NCBI GenBank assembly: GCA_047495785.1
Contig: JBLDXI010000024.1
Span: 5,146,001-5,210,000, forward strand
Length of the DNA: 64,000 nucleotides
Direction: 5' to 3'
From: Lepidodermella squamata
Taxonomy: Eukaryota > Gastrotricha
A program made the translations under genes and the position numbers. Below, piece after piece: positions 51,820 to 63,366 of the stretch. The notes under the pieces are model-generated. The model ran no database searches and had not been told where the DNA came from. It worked only from the letters and a program-made list of their open reading frames with translations. The stretch's first letter is position 1; the number at the start of each line of letters is the position of its first letter.

Positions 51820-54800
51820 AGTTGAGAATTGTAATAGGGAAGTTGAGAAAATCAGCCAAAAAAAATGACTGATTTTCAAAACTATGGCTGAAAGCCCAAT
51901 TTGCCACCGAAATGCCACCTAGGGCCACCGGGGTCCTATGGCTAGGACCTCTCGGCAGACTCCTTTGGCAGCATTTCGGGGCAGAACTATCAGCCAAAAA
52001 TATTGGATTTATGCAAAAATAAGCAAAGTGTGGGTCAAACAATGATGCGCATTGAAACCATCTGGCTCACTTGCATATGCATATTTTTTAAAACTTGCAT
52101 AATCATGCATTTTTATTATGCGAGCGTGTGCATTCATGCATAAATGAATGCGTGGCGTATTATTGAATGGTGTGGACATGAAAAATGATCAATTTCAAGT
52201 ATTTTTTAATTCTGAATTTATAATTGGTTTAGATTGATTGATCGATGACTATGATGAAATGTCGATTAGAAAAGCTCGGGTTTGAGGCTGTACCGCAGCT
52301 CCTTATTACATTATCTATTCGAAATTGCCTTACTGGTTAACAAAAATGTCCAAAATTTATTAACATGGACGACGAAAATGAATTTTAAAACTGATGCATA
52401 AAAATAAGTAGCCGGGGATTAGTTTTTCTTCCCGCGGTAGTGAACGTGAACGTCGTATGATGGCGGTTCCGCCTCGTCGTCTTCATCATCGTGGAAATGA
52501 ATCGCAACGTTCGGCGCATTTCTGGCGATGCCATGCAGGGTGATAACTCGCCGCTTTGATGCGGGAGCCGCCGAATCAGCAAGCCCAGCGCTGCTACTGG
52601 CAGCCAGGCTTGGAGGCGTTGACGCCTGCGCACGCGCAGCACCGCGATGAGACGTAGCCGGAGGCGATCGAGCAGGTGAAGCGAAAGCAGGCGGTTGAAT
52701 GGGTGAATCGAAAGCAGGCGGATGAACGGGTGAATCGAAAGGCGGTGAAGCGATAGGCGAACGAAGAGGCGATAACAGCCTTGGCAGCCCAAGCAGTTCG
52801 AACTCGAGAGAAGTGGAAGAAGCGGCAGGAGGCTCGAAGACGTCGCTAGAGTCCAGTTCTTCGGCGTCCTCGAAGGCATCATCGACTGGCCCGTCACCGA
52901 AAACAGCCGAAAACACGGTCGCCTGCATCTCTTGTAGCTGGCTTGGCTTCAGTTCTTCAGTGAAATGGAAGAATGAGCTAATGTATGATTGAGAAAATTA
53001 AGTTTTATTACCGTCGTAGCGGTTGATGCTAAAGGTGTTGTAATGGCCAGCATAAAGGGCAATTTTATTTTGCGGATAGCCGCAAGAAGATAGGACATTT
53101 ATCGCCAAGCGCCGCCAGCTGTAGTTGGAGTAATGGCTAGCCAAGCCAAACTGGCTCATACAGCTCTTGGTCAACAGGCCCATAGTCTTGGAACTCAATG
53201 CAGTTTCCCTGAACCAATGCTTCTGTGCGTTAAAACCGTGCCTGGTTACGTTGGGAGTTCGAAACAGCCCAGATGTTTTGGAGCTAGGGAGCCCCCTGAC
53301 CTTATTTAAAAGGGTTTCAAACACCTTAACCACCGTCAACCTAGCATTGGGATCCCCAGTTGAATGATCTGGCCCTAAGTCATGATCAAAAATTCGCAAA
53401 GTATAGGCTTTTTTGTTGAGAGAAGGGCCCCCCTCAGCACCGGTGTCTTTTTTCCGGTTGCGCAAACGAATGTTAACACGCCGCTGACCGTTTCTCAGAG
53501 GCCGCGTACTCACATCTGACTCAGTGATGGCCCGTATTTCTTTCCCCGTGCGTAGCCCGCACAAAACAAGGGTAAAGTAGGCTAGATTATTAAGATGGCC
53601 AGGGTGATCAATAGCGAAAAGACCAGATTGTACAGCCTGTCTCGCATGCCGTAGGCTCAACAGACGTACTCCAGTCGGCGCACCCATTCCGGCTTGAAAA
53701 CAAAACCCATAGGAAAAGTTTATCACGATCAAAAGTAAACAAATAATACCTTGCTTTGCCGCTTTGCGCATCGCAGCAAAATGTTCCATGGAAAACGGGA
53801 AATCGTGCGAATCTGTAATGTTGACGGCATTGGCGGTCAATTGCAAGATAGCACGCTTCAGCGAATGATAATAAACCACTTGGGTTCCAACTTTTAGCAT
53901 CAACAACTCCTGGTCGTCGCTAACACCGGAGCCGATCGGCGCTTGCTCGCTTTCTCGACCATCATCACCATCGAAGTCATCATCGTCGTCGTACTCGTCC
54001 TGATCCTGCTCGTCGTCGAACGCATCGATTTCACCTGCGATTTCACCCATCGGCGCAGCTCGCGGAGGAGGCAAAGGAGTTTGGCGCGACAAACCTTCCA
54101 CCAGATACTGCCCGATATAGCTGTCTCGCACCGTAAACTTGTCGCCCGGCATGACTGTTGTATCGTAGAGCCATTCTTCGACAGGTCTGGTTTCACCTGA
54201 CATATGCGCATCAATAAAACGACGCAAATCCGCAAGGCGATTGCGATCGCCACGGGCGACATCAGCATTTCGAACCCGGGCTATGGTATCCGTGGCCCGA
54301 GCGAATAGCTCCGGGTTAATAGCCGATGTGCGTAACATGAAAAGGATCGAACGGATCGAAAAATCGAAGAAAATCGTATAATAAATCGCAGTACGAATGA
54401 CGAGGTGGCATTTCCTTTTCGACTTGTATCTTTTTATACACGTCAATTCAAAACCGCAACCGGGACCATATGGGGCGGCCAAGTACATTGTAACACAGAA
54501 TCGTGTGAATCGCAATAACGACGTGTTCAAAATTGTATTACCAGAGCAGAAAATAACCGATTGAAAAATGACGCATAGTGAATGTGTGATTATGCAAATG
54601 AGTTGGGCTGATGTGCATATTGTCATTTCAGAGTGGCCCGAATTATTTTTTTTCACGCATATCTTTATTTTTAGAATGATATTTTTTGGCGGTCAATTCA
54701 AATTTGAAATCTCTGACTGCGTATTTTCCAAAAAAACGTATTTTCCAAAAAAAGAGAAAAAAAACCCTATTAAAGTTGTTTCTTTATTAACATTTCTCAA

Positions 54801-54823
54801 CTTCCCTATTACATTCTCAACTT
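51820..54823. mobile_element. Tyrosine-recombinase element with short inverted ends
   Basis: The left end (51820-51850) and right end (54793-54823) are inverted copies of each other: about 30 bp, one indel. Each contains the motif AGTTGAGAA twice, 20-21 bp apart. Between them lies a single gene for a Crypton-like recombinase. I could not identify a target duplication. Confidence 0.75.
52419..54338 (-). CDS. Crypton-like tyrosine recombinase (DUF3504-type)
   Basis: This is a site-specific recombinase, the mobilising enzyme of Crypton-type DNA transposons. Exons 54338-53750, 53692-53012 and 52954-52419 join in frame to 601 aa. The acidic N-terminal half has a helical DNA-binding-like segment (LKRAILQLTANAV) before the catalytic part. 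Catalytic residues can be read: Arg in GLRTGKEI, the second Arg in SNYSWRRLAIN (the usual His before it is replaced), His in YAGHYNTFS, and the nucleophile Tyr in INRYDE. The spacing fits the tyrosine recombinase fold and the GH-N-x-S-x-x-x-Y ending of Crypton and KCTD/ZMYM relatives. The last exon encodes a Pro/Ser-rich tail with repeated PPAFDSP units. The start ATG was chosen at the first conserved-looking methionine; the frame is open further upstream. Confidence 0.78.
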
Positions 54824-55432
54824 CCCATTTAAGTGTATAGGTCGATCGTTCGATGGCAATCACGTCTCAATCACTGTCGACGCCAATGGCTCTCAGCTCT
54901 GATGGCTATCCAACTCTGATCGGCTTCAGGACGGCTTCGAAAATTTGCATCTCGAACAATTTTAAACTATTAACATCTGATAATTTACTCTGCCATGATT
55001 ATCTGAATTTTACCTTGAATAAAAATTGCTACAATAAAATGCGAATAACTGAGTTCTGACTTGAGTAACATGAAGAACCAAGTGACATGGAGCCGGGCAG
55101 TTGAATATTACAGGACTGTAGTCTATTTTGAATGAAGAGCAAAGGTGATATGAGCAAAGGTGGTTTTGGCCTAATTTTTAACTCCGAAAGCAGTTTCGCC
55201 GAAAGTTTCATCTATCAGTTTGGCCGAAATTTGGTGATTTCAGCAAAAGATTTAGCTGAAATTTTGACCGAGAATTTTTTCGCTGATTTTTTGGTCGAAG
55301 TGTTTCGCCTATTTGGGGGTATCAGAAAGATGAGCCAAATTTTAGGCCGAGATTCTCGCGGTAAATTTTCATCTGGGCAGGGACTCCGTCCAAGGCCGTT
55401 GTAGGTTCAGTTTTCAGTTGTCGATAAGTTGT

Positions 55433-55615
55433 TTAACACTTCAACTGCCAAACATAAACAGCGAGATCCGATATTTATAGATCCGAATCCCGGGTCTGTC
55501 GAAATTTCTATTATCTTTTATTCCGGTTCAACGAAGAGTCGGAAGGCAAATCGTCTGACGGCAAATTGTTGGCCTCAAATTTGGGACCAAAGACATCAAG
55601 GAACGCACAGAACTC
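55433..55615. mobile_element. Diverged arm of the 46235 foldback family
   Basis: It begins TTAACACTTCAACTGCC and continues with AGATCCGATATTT, GGGTCTG and TCTGACGGCAAA in the same order as the arm at 46235-46400. No matching opposite arm is clear, so it is a partial copy. Confidence 0.65.
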
Positions 55616-56332
55616 AACTTGCTTATGATATTATACAGGGTGGCCAAAAAGGGAGCGTAACTAATAACGCTGATTATGATGGTGCTTTTATAATCAGCGT
55701 CAGCTGGACAGGTGTGGAGCGAGAAATCCAGGTAAGACAGTCTGTCGTGTAAGCTTTCTTCCATATGACAAAGGCAACTGAATTATCTCATTTACAGTTT
55801 ACAGTATGTCCATCGACGAATGTTACACAACGGCTTCAAATGGCGAAAGGCGCGGTTTCAACCACACAAACAGACTATTTCGAAGCAAATTTGGGGCCGC
55901 CTACACGCAAGATCTTTGCGCCATCTAACAATCTTCCGGGATTCTGAACGTCTCTATCTAAGGAGAAGAGAAGCGAGCGAATGTGCAAAGCTCGACAAGC
56001 AGATGGCAGTAGCAGTAACGCAAATGGAACACAAGGAAGCAAATCCCTGAACTATTTAGCACATTTGATAATTCGTGAAGCGAGATGATTGCGATAATGA
56101 TGATATGGTGCTTGAGCTTATTGATTGAAGATCGTAAAACGTAAATGAGATGAAAGACAATAAATTTGAAATTATTTGAATTATTATTTAAATTATTTGA
56201 AATCTTTCGCGTTTTGGCACTTAATCAAAAGTAGAATGAGACAGCAGGTAAGCAGCTGACAAAGGATCATCACGTGATTTGGGCCTAGATGAAGCTATAA
56301 TTAGAAATGCTGGGCCGGTTGAAATAATTCCG

Positions 56333-56524
56333 TCACGCGTGATACGCTGCCGAAAAAGGATTACGCGTTACCGATTAAAAAAAGCGTCACGCGTGATATT
56401 TGGCCTGAATGGTGTCGGCCAGAAATCTACATCACGCGTGATCCAGAAACTGTGTCACGCGTGATAAAAGCTTCCTCATTCACGCGTGATATCTTTTTCA
56501 GCGAAGAAAGTCGGTAACGCGTGA
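56333..56524. promoter_or_regulatory. Cluster of palindromic TCACGCGTGA sites
   Basis: Five perfect 10-bp palindromes TCACGCGTGA start at 56333, 56387, 56432, 56455 and 56480. A one-base variant (TAACGCGTGA) is at 56515 and a weaker one (TTACGCGTTA) at 56361. The density is far above chance. It lies about 1.2 kb upstream of the TASOR-like gene. It looks like a homotypic cluster for a dimeric factor; bHLH proteins bind the related CACGTG and CACGCG cores. Confidence 0.6.
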
Positions 56525-57688
56525 TATTGGCCTCAGTGAGGTACGCGCCAAATTCTAAATAATCATGCCGCAGATTATAAATGTTTTTCTAATTTCTGCA
56601 AATCACGTCTGAATTTGAAAATTTTATTGTTCACAAATCTGTATTTTAAGAAAACTGCTAAATGGTTTTGAACTCTCTACATGCCGCGTTTTCTTACGTA
56701 GAGCGCTGAAATGAAATGAAGGGCCGTTCCACCTTGGCTCTGGCTGACGGCTGATGATGTGTGGTGATGATGTGTGGCAATGACTGCGACATCACTCATT
56801 GCTCATTGATTGCGAATGCTCTTCATAATGGCCCGATTTTTCTGTTTTAATTGTTGTTTAGTGTGTCAGAAGAGCATTTCCCCGTTAGAAAATCTGTATA
56901 GGCTTCTCTTTTTTGTGAAAGAATAAGTACGTGCCCTCGCCTTCTTGCCATCAGACGATCAGTACGAAATATTATGATGGGAAATTGCCAGTCGAAAATC
57001 GTGAACAAATCCCATCCCGTTGATTGTTGGGACGGTGATCGGTAAAGGCTATCTAAAAACTCCGGTCAATCTTGAAGCTCGAGTCTGATAGTTTGAAGGA
57101 ATCATCATAACTTGAGTATTTATTGCGAAACCATAGTTACCATGGGACATGGAAGCAAGCAATCAAGGTTTGCCAGTTTTCGCAAAACTTGAGAGAAACT
57201 AATATTTGCTGAAAGAACTCATATTGGATTATGGATTAGGACGAAGTACTGCACCTGGTACCTATGAGTTGAGTAAAAACTTTTATCATGACCGTAAGTG
57301 ATTGAGCTACCATAGATACTGATTGAAACTTGAATAGCTTATACTTGGCCCTCGTAATTTACGATGGGAAAATATTGCTCTAATAGTTGGCATTTTCATC
57401 ATTCCTATGTTTTTGAGAATCGATTTCTGTTTTGAGCACTAGTCATTACTTATTTGATGTGTGTAAGGGAGTGCTTTCCTGGTAGTTACCTAAGTAGTGT
57501 GCGCAAGGTCTTGGGTTTTGGGTTTTCTGATCCAGCCAGTTGCATGGTTTGCACTTTGCTCTTTGCCACTTAATCAGCGATCAATCGTTCTGAACTATGC
57601 AATGCTTGTAGCAGGGAAGCTTAGATGCCCCTGCCTTTTCTGGTGTTGATGATTCAATTTTCCGTTTAGATCTTGTTGATAAAGTGGA

Positions 57689-60600
57689 ATGATAAGTTTC
57701 GACTCTTCTGATGAAGATGATCCGTTCGCTGTTAGGTCTTTCAAAATTCCAAAGCAAGCAAAATCAGGAGGTGAAACATGAGATAGCATAAAATTTTGCA
57801 ATAGCCGCGTCGTTTTTTATCTGTAGAGCTATTGCAGCTATATCCTGACGGATCGAGCGACTGGAATAGCATTGTTTCCTCGGTCAATTCCAATTTTAAG
57901 CTAGCTACTCCTGGTTATTACAAACATTCCAAAGTCTATGGTGTCAATAACGAGACACTCGAAAGAAAGGTAATAACCACCGACAATCGTTATTGTTTAT
58001 TCATTTGATTTCTTGTGTACAGTACGCTGCTCGTAAAAGTGAACTGAAGAAGAAGCTGTCAAATGCTAACGACTCCGCATCTGAGTTGTTCGCGTTCTTG
58101 CACTGTAGAACTATAGAACAAGTGAGTTAGTTGACGCGCCGTTACACACCTAATGTTTGCTCAACAAAATAGGCTACTCGCTTGTGCAAAGACGGCCTTT
58201 CAACTGGCAACATGTCAGCGTGTGCACTTGCCAATTCGCAGCTAGGCGTTACGCTGTTCAGGCACAGCGACATTCTTGTTCGGAACGAACCGTTTTCTAA
58301 AGGCTCCACCGGCTTTATTCTCATCGTCAAAGTTCTCCCGGGTCGGCAGCGGGCGGTTGCGCCGGAGAAATCAGGCGGGCCCAGCTCGGCGGATCCCGAT
58401 CCGAATTTCGATTGCTATACCAGTGCTGAATTTGGCGCGAGTTCTTCTTACGGCACTTTATACACCAATTCTCAGGTAAATTGAACGAAACAGTTGGGAC
58501 GCGATTGAAAAATTAACGTACGAATTAGTACGAATTAGTTTTTATTCGTGATTAGAAAAATCAGGTTTCAATAGGAAAAATCAAATCATCGCACGATTTG
58601 AGCACCGGTTCGTTATTCACCGTTGATGAATCAATGTTAGTAGACATTTGCGACATTCCAAAAATCACATTCAACTTTTCGGGGTCGAGAATCGACGTTT
58701 TCCAACTTGTCGGCGAATTTTCACCGTGCTGATCTTCAATTTTGATCACTTGTTGCGCTGGAGTGCTTTTCGATTGATTTAAAACTAGAAAATCGACTGA
58801 TTTATGCTTCGGAAGTTCAGAGTCGTCGACGAATTTTTTGCGAGGTCTTCTCAGCCCCGAATCGTCGCTTTTTTGCCGTTTTACAGCTGCCGAATCGAGG
58901 GATTTATAGTGCCATTTATTTTTCGCGAAAATTCTCGGCGCACTCGGCTCTTTCTTCGCAAAACTCGGCTTTTTCTCGTCGATTATTCGAGGCAGCTCCT
59001 CGCAAATCGGCTCGTTTTCAATGAGCAGTTCGATGACGGCGATTGCATTCGATTCTTGGCCGATTTTTCCGCGAAATATGCACGGAGCCCATAATTGAGC
59101 CAATTGAAGCGCCGAGTTTTCCTGTTGAATTCTCCGCAAATGTTGGATTAAAAAATTGAACTCGCGCCTCGACTCGCCAGGCATTCGATCGATTAATAAA
59201 TCGACGTAATTTTTGGCGATTTTCCGATCTGTGAAGTAAACTGGCGTGAATAGCAAATCGTCTTTGAAGGAATTTGGCAATTTTTCGAACAAATCATAGT
59301 CGAACGTGTAGTAGCCTCGCAAGGCCTGGCCAACAGCTTCGACGGCGATGAAATTCTGGCCCGTTGAGTTCGGTCGATTCAACGAACTTGACCGCCTTTG
59401 CTTCGTCTCAGCTGATTTCGAGCTGCTTTTATTGCTGTTCGCTCGAGCTATGCTGAAAGATTTGTATCGATAAGAATCGCGTTGAATCGCTCGGTGAAAA
59501 TTGCGAAATTTCGACGATTTCTCTGAAAATTTGCCCTGGACCAGCGAAGCTCGAAGAATTTTAACGATTTGAATAGTCGAACTCGGTTGTTGAAGTTCGC
59601 CGTCATAAGTTTGCTGCTGATGAGTTTCGATGTAATGAGCGCACCAGTTGACGACCTGATTACTCGACAGCGTTAGGTCTTCGACGTTGCTTTCCAAATC
59701 TTCGGTGTTTGATTGAATTTCGTCGTTGTTTTCTTCCGCCGTGCTTTTTCCTGGGCTGTTTTTCGATTCGGAGTTGCCGTTGCGTTGTCGAATTTGGCGC
59801 GGTTCACTGTGCAACGGGTTTTCAATTCGCTGAGGCTCGATTTTCGATATCGATTTTTCAAACACCTTTTGCCGTCGAAAACAGCTGGAAAATTCGAAAA
59901 AACATGAAATTAACGAACAAATTTTAGTAAATTACAGGAATATTTACTTAGGAAATACAGAGTAATTGAGATTTAAAATTTTATTTGAAAACGACACTTT
60001 TCAATTGTTATTTTCGGTAAAATATATTCTGATTTCTGATTTGAAATTGAAGGGCTTGAAATGTTGTTCAAAGTAGATCAAAATGACGAATTGTTAAAGA
60101 TAAGGAAATTTAATCAAGTAACCAAAACCAAGGAGCTCTCAAAAATTCAAATTTGCATCCCTCGCGAAAAATATCTTTACAAAACCTCATATTTCACTTT
60201 TGGAGAATTATAGAGTAAGATTGAACTTCTTAAAGGTGCTAACTAGTGAGTTTAGGCTTCTAGATTTCAGTGCCTTGGTGAAACAGATTTTGAGGCGCTG
60301 ATTTTTTTGACCCATTATAGCAATTTGACGCCCATCTAAATGTAATTCTAACAAAATGCTGGAAAATTTTTGTATACGCCCTTATTAAATAATTCCACTT
60401 CAATTTTAGCTAAAAATGGGAAACAATAAAATTGTTAAAATTTACCAAAAACTGCTTGCAAGTTTGATGGAGAGACTCATGGATTATTTGTAAAAGGTCG
60501 GGTGTTGTGTTCATGGAATTAAAAGTGTAATAACTGTGTCTTCTCTGAAGGCCAGAAACGTGAAGTTAGGAATGTTAAGCCCAGCACGTCATCGTCGTAG

Positions 60601-62471
60601 GCAAAAAATGCAACACTGGCATAGGCATGCGTCAAGTTGCGACCGTTGTTGGCCGAAAAAAACTCGCGAGCGAGTGTCTTTTTGTTGATAGATAATGACA
60701 CGATATTATTATTTTATTATTACGGCATGTCGTCATAAAAAACTCCCGTCTTCTTTTTGGCGCGCCGCTACTGCGTGTGACTCATTTCTCAAATTAATGT
60801 GTGCGTGTGTGTATTCTACTTTTATGGCGCAGATTTACCTGTTCGAGTACGACCCCGACACTTACGAGGCGGTCGCGCGGCCGAGCCACGTGCTGCCGTA
60901 CGCCCTCGTCGACTTCACGGTGACACGCGGCCTCGATGCGCTCCTGCTGGCCAAGCCTTCGCCGGCTGCGGTTGCTACGCCTGAGCTGGCCTCGACCGCC
61001 GTCCAACCCGCTGCGGCGAAGTCTTCAGCGACGAAACGGCCGCAGAAAAGCGACAAGCTGGACGATGCACAGCCCATTTCAAAGTAAGCGCACACAAATT
61101 GACTGCTAATTGCTATATCTCTTAGCCGAGGACGAGTTTGGTTTCACGCCACGACGTAGCTTTCAATAAAAAAATTCGAAAGTTACACCGAAAAACTTGA
61201 GTGGAATTCTTACGCATTGATTTCATCAAAAACTGGGTCGAAACATGATTTTCCTGCATATTTTGGTTTCATGTCCCTATTTATTCACGAAATTCAAAGT
61301 ATGAACGCTGACTATGGCCATTTTCAATTTAATTCTTATCGATAGTCTGTTTTCCGCTACAAAATTGTATGGCTCAAGAAAATATGGCTCTAGAGAACCT
61401 GATTTTTGCGAAAAATTACGAAATTCGAACGAATTATTACCGTTAACAAGTGGAAAGTGGGGTTCGGAAATTTTTTGACAACGTGAGATTTATTTCAATG
61501 ACGAACTTCCTGGTCGTTGCTGATTTCACCTTTTGAAAATTTAAACAATAAAAATGGTAACTTATCTTTTCTGAAAAAACTCTGTTTACTTTCAAACTCA
61601 ATTCACCTGATGATGAAATCTGTATGATTTCGAAACGTCGTGCAATAAAAATTATCTAAGGAAAAAAATTAAAAGGAAAACGATTTCGAGATCAAAATTA
61701 TTCCTGACTTTCAATTAGCGGAATTGGTTTCATTTGCAAAAGATGAATGGCGCATGGTTGTCAACTCTATTGAAAATTATGAATTTCTGCGAAAACCAGA
61801 CTCTTCAACTGTGGGGCTGGGTGAGGATCATTCATCGCCTGCCTTCAACTTCTTCAAAACCGGAAACGTTGTAGACGTTGTAGTCGAGGGGAGAAAAAAA
61901 GTAAAATTAAAACAACAAATACTATTACCTAACTACTACTATTATTATAAATGCGCGCTCAACTTTTTCATACCATCAATTAATAATTCATCAAGCATAA
62001 AAAGACTGATGCTATTTTCTTATTGCGCAGTTGACGTTTCCCCGGATAATCTGAGGTTAGGAATCTTGCTAGATATCCAAAAATTGCGGTGTAATCAAGC
62101 TAGCGCCTCGTGACAGTCTAAATCGATCGACACTTCGGGTTTCCCGTTTTTTTAGGAGGATGGGAGCCTCATAGAGGTGTTAATTTTGAAAATTTAAAAT
62201 CCTCAAAAGCCATAACTCAACCCGTACATTTCCGTAGGTACCTATACCTTGGAGCTTGGATTTTATTATGTTCGGTTTTAATATCTGAATTACTGGTTAA
62301 TTTTGGTTGTTTCCTTCATTTCTTAGAAACCATCGAACGTCGAATGTTGCAATGCCGCAAATTCCAGCTCGTTCACTGCCCGCCCACCTTATGATTCCAC
62401 TCGGGCCGTCCAGTAACGGCAAATCCAGTAGCAAAGCGTCATCGGCCAAGTCGTCGCGGCCTTCGCTATAG
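57689..62471 (+). CDS. Protein with a TASOR/DUF3715-like (pseudo-PARP) domain
   Basis: Six exons (57689-57770, 57827-57969, 58023-58121, 58173-58475, 60833-61083, 62327-62471) join in frame to 340 aa. The core reads LCKDGLSTGNM, then LANSQLGVTLFRHSDIL, FILIVKVLPGR, NFDCYTSAEFG, SQIYLFEYDPD and RPSHVLPYALV. This pattern resembles the DUF3715 domain of TASOR, TASOR2 and TEX15, a catalytically dead PARP-like fold; TASOR is a core of the HUSH complex that silences repeats. The other TASOR domains are absent, so this is a short relative. The N-terminus is acidic (SFDSSDEDDPF) and the end is Ser/Lys-rich. The intron before SQIYLF (2.36 kb) contains a complete antisense gene body. An alternative exon near 61718 cannot be excluded. 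Confidence 0.6.
58561..59885 (-). CDS. DEP/RhoGAP-like protein (DEPDC1-like), nested in an intron; 5' end missing
   Basis: An open exon of about 440 codons starts at an acceptor (TTTTCCAG) near 59886, so upstream coding exons exist but were not found. The N-terminal part (LSSNQVVNWC, then STIQIVKILRASL) resembles the second half of a DEP domain. A central region (LIQHLRRIQQENSALQLAQLWAPCIF) resembles the second half of a RhoGAP domain, where NxxxxxNLAxxFGPxLF is expected. DEP plus RhoGAP is the arrangement of DEPDC1A/B. RhoGAP activity is doubtful because no arginine finger is visible. The C-terminus is basic and disordered. It lies wholly within the fourth intron of the TASOR-like gene, on the opposite strand. 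Confidence 0.5.
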
Positions 62472-62689
62472 CTTGCTAATTGTTCTTCTTTTTGTGACTT
62501 CCAATCTCAAACATGCATCATAATTTTAATACTTGCATTACTTCGCAGCAATTTTTTTTATGAAAAAAACGGGAATTTCTTGATTGATTTATCCGTGATT
62601 TTATTTTTTTAGAATAATTTAAAATTAAGAAAAGAAAAGATGCGGAATCGCGCCACCAGTGCGGAGTTTTTCTTCATTTCGAGATTAGT

Positions 62690-63366
62690 CTACTTGATGA
62701 CTACTCTCAGGTAGCGAGTTGGCCTCGAATTCACGTTAGTAGAAAACGTTCTGCTGTACGAAATCGACGACGAGGCGTTCGGCGAAACCACGCACGACTG
62801 AGGGCGTCTGCTCTGGCTAGGAAACATTCTCGCCGACTGGTAGAACCCCTCGCTGGCGAAGGCGGCCGATGTGGGCCGATTCGGCGATGTAGTAATGATA
62901 ACAGGGTCTAGATTGGCGGGTTTTAGCGGGATGTTTCGCGGGATGACGGTCGCTTTGGCAACCGGGTCGATCGGGTAAGACGCGAAGTCGGCCGAGTTTT
63001 CTTTCGCCAGCCGCCTCGCCCGCCGTCTTTCGCGCAAATCACCGGGGTCCAGCGTGCGAGTGCGCCTTTTCGGCACGTCTTCCTCCGCGTCTTTCGTCTC
63101 GTTATTAACGTGGCTCGGGATTTCTGGCTGTTTTTCAGCGTAGTCGGCCGCCGATTCGATGAGAAGCTCGAGTAGGTGAATGTGATTGACGACGTCGTAG
63201 GGCGACGTTGATTGGCAGAGCGTTGGGCCGAAAATTGTCGCTAGCGATTCGACGCTCATTCCGCCGGGTTGTCTGCTGATCCAGCGCAAATGTCGCGTCA
63301 AAAACGTGAGAGTGGCAAAATGGCTCGGCGGCATCAACGGCTCAATTTCACGCGGACTTGTTATCT
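62690..63366 (-). CDS. RhoGAP-domain protein, 3'-terminal exon
   Basis: The exon starts at an acceptor (CACACTAG) at 63367 and continues in frame to a stop at 62690. It opens with the C-terminal half of a RhoGAP domain: MPPSHFATLTFLTRHLRWI, then MSVESLATIFGPTLC. This part is similar to the GAP domains of RACGAP1/MgcRacGAP and chimaerins. A basic, Ser/Arg-rich tail of about 150 residues follows. The rest of the gene, including the arginine finger, is upstream; I see no further exon before the window edge. Confidence 0.75.

Larger units (their letters stand above)
54824..57688. other. Intergenic; foldback remnant and palindromic-site cluster
   Basis: No coding exon was recognised with confidence. 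A short frame at 56973 (MMGNCQSKIV) followed by a donor-like GGTAAAG could be a 5' exon of the next gene, but its phase does not fit. Confidence 0.4.

Noticed and set aside
56281-56530. CRISPR-like array at the TCACGCGTGA cluster
   Set aside because: Repeats are 10-bp palindromes, spacing is irregular, no cas genes, and the genome is animal.
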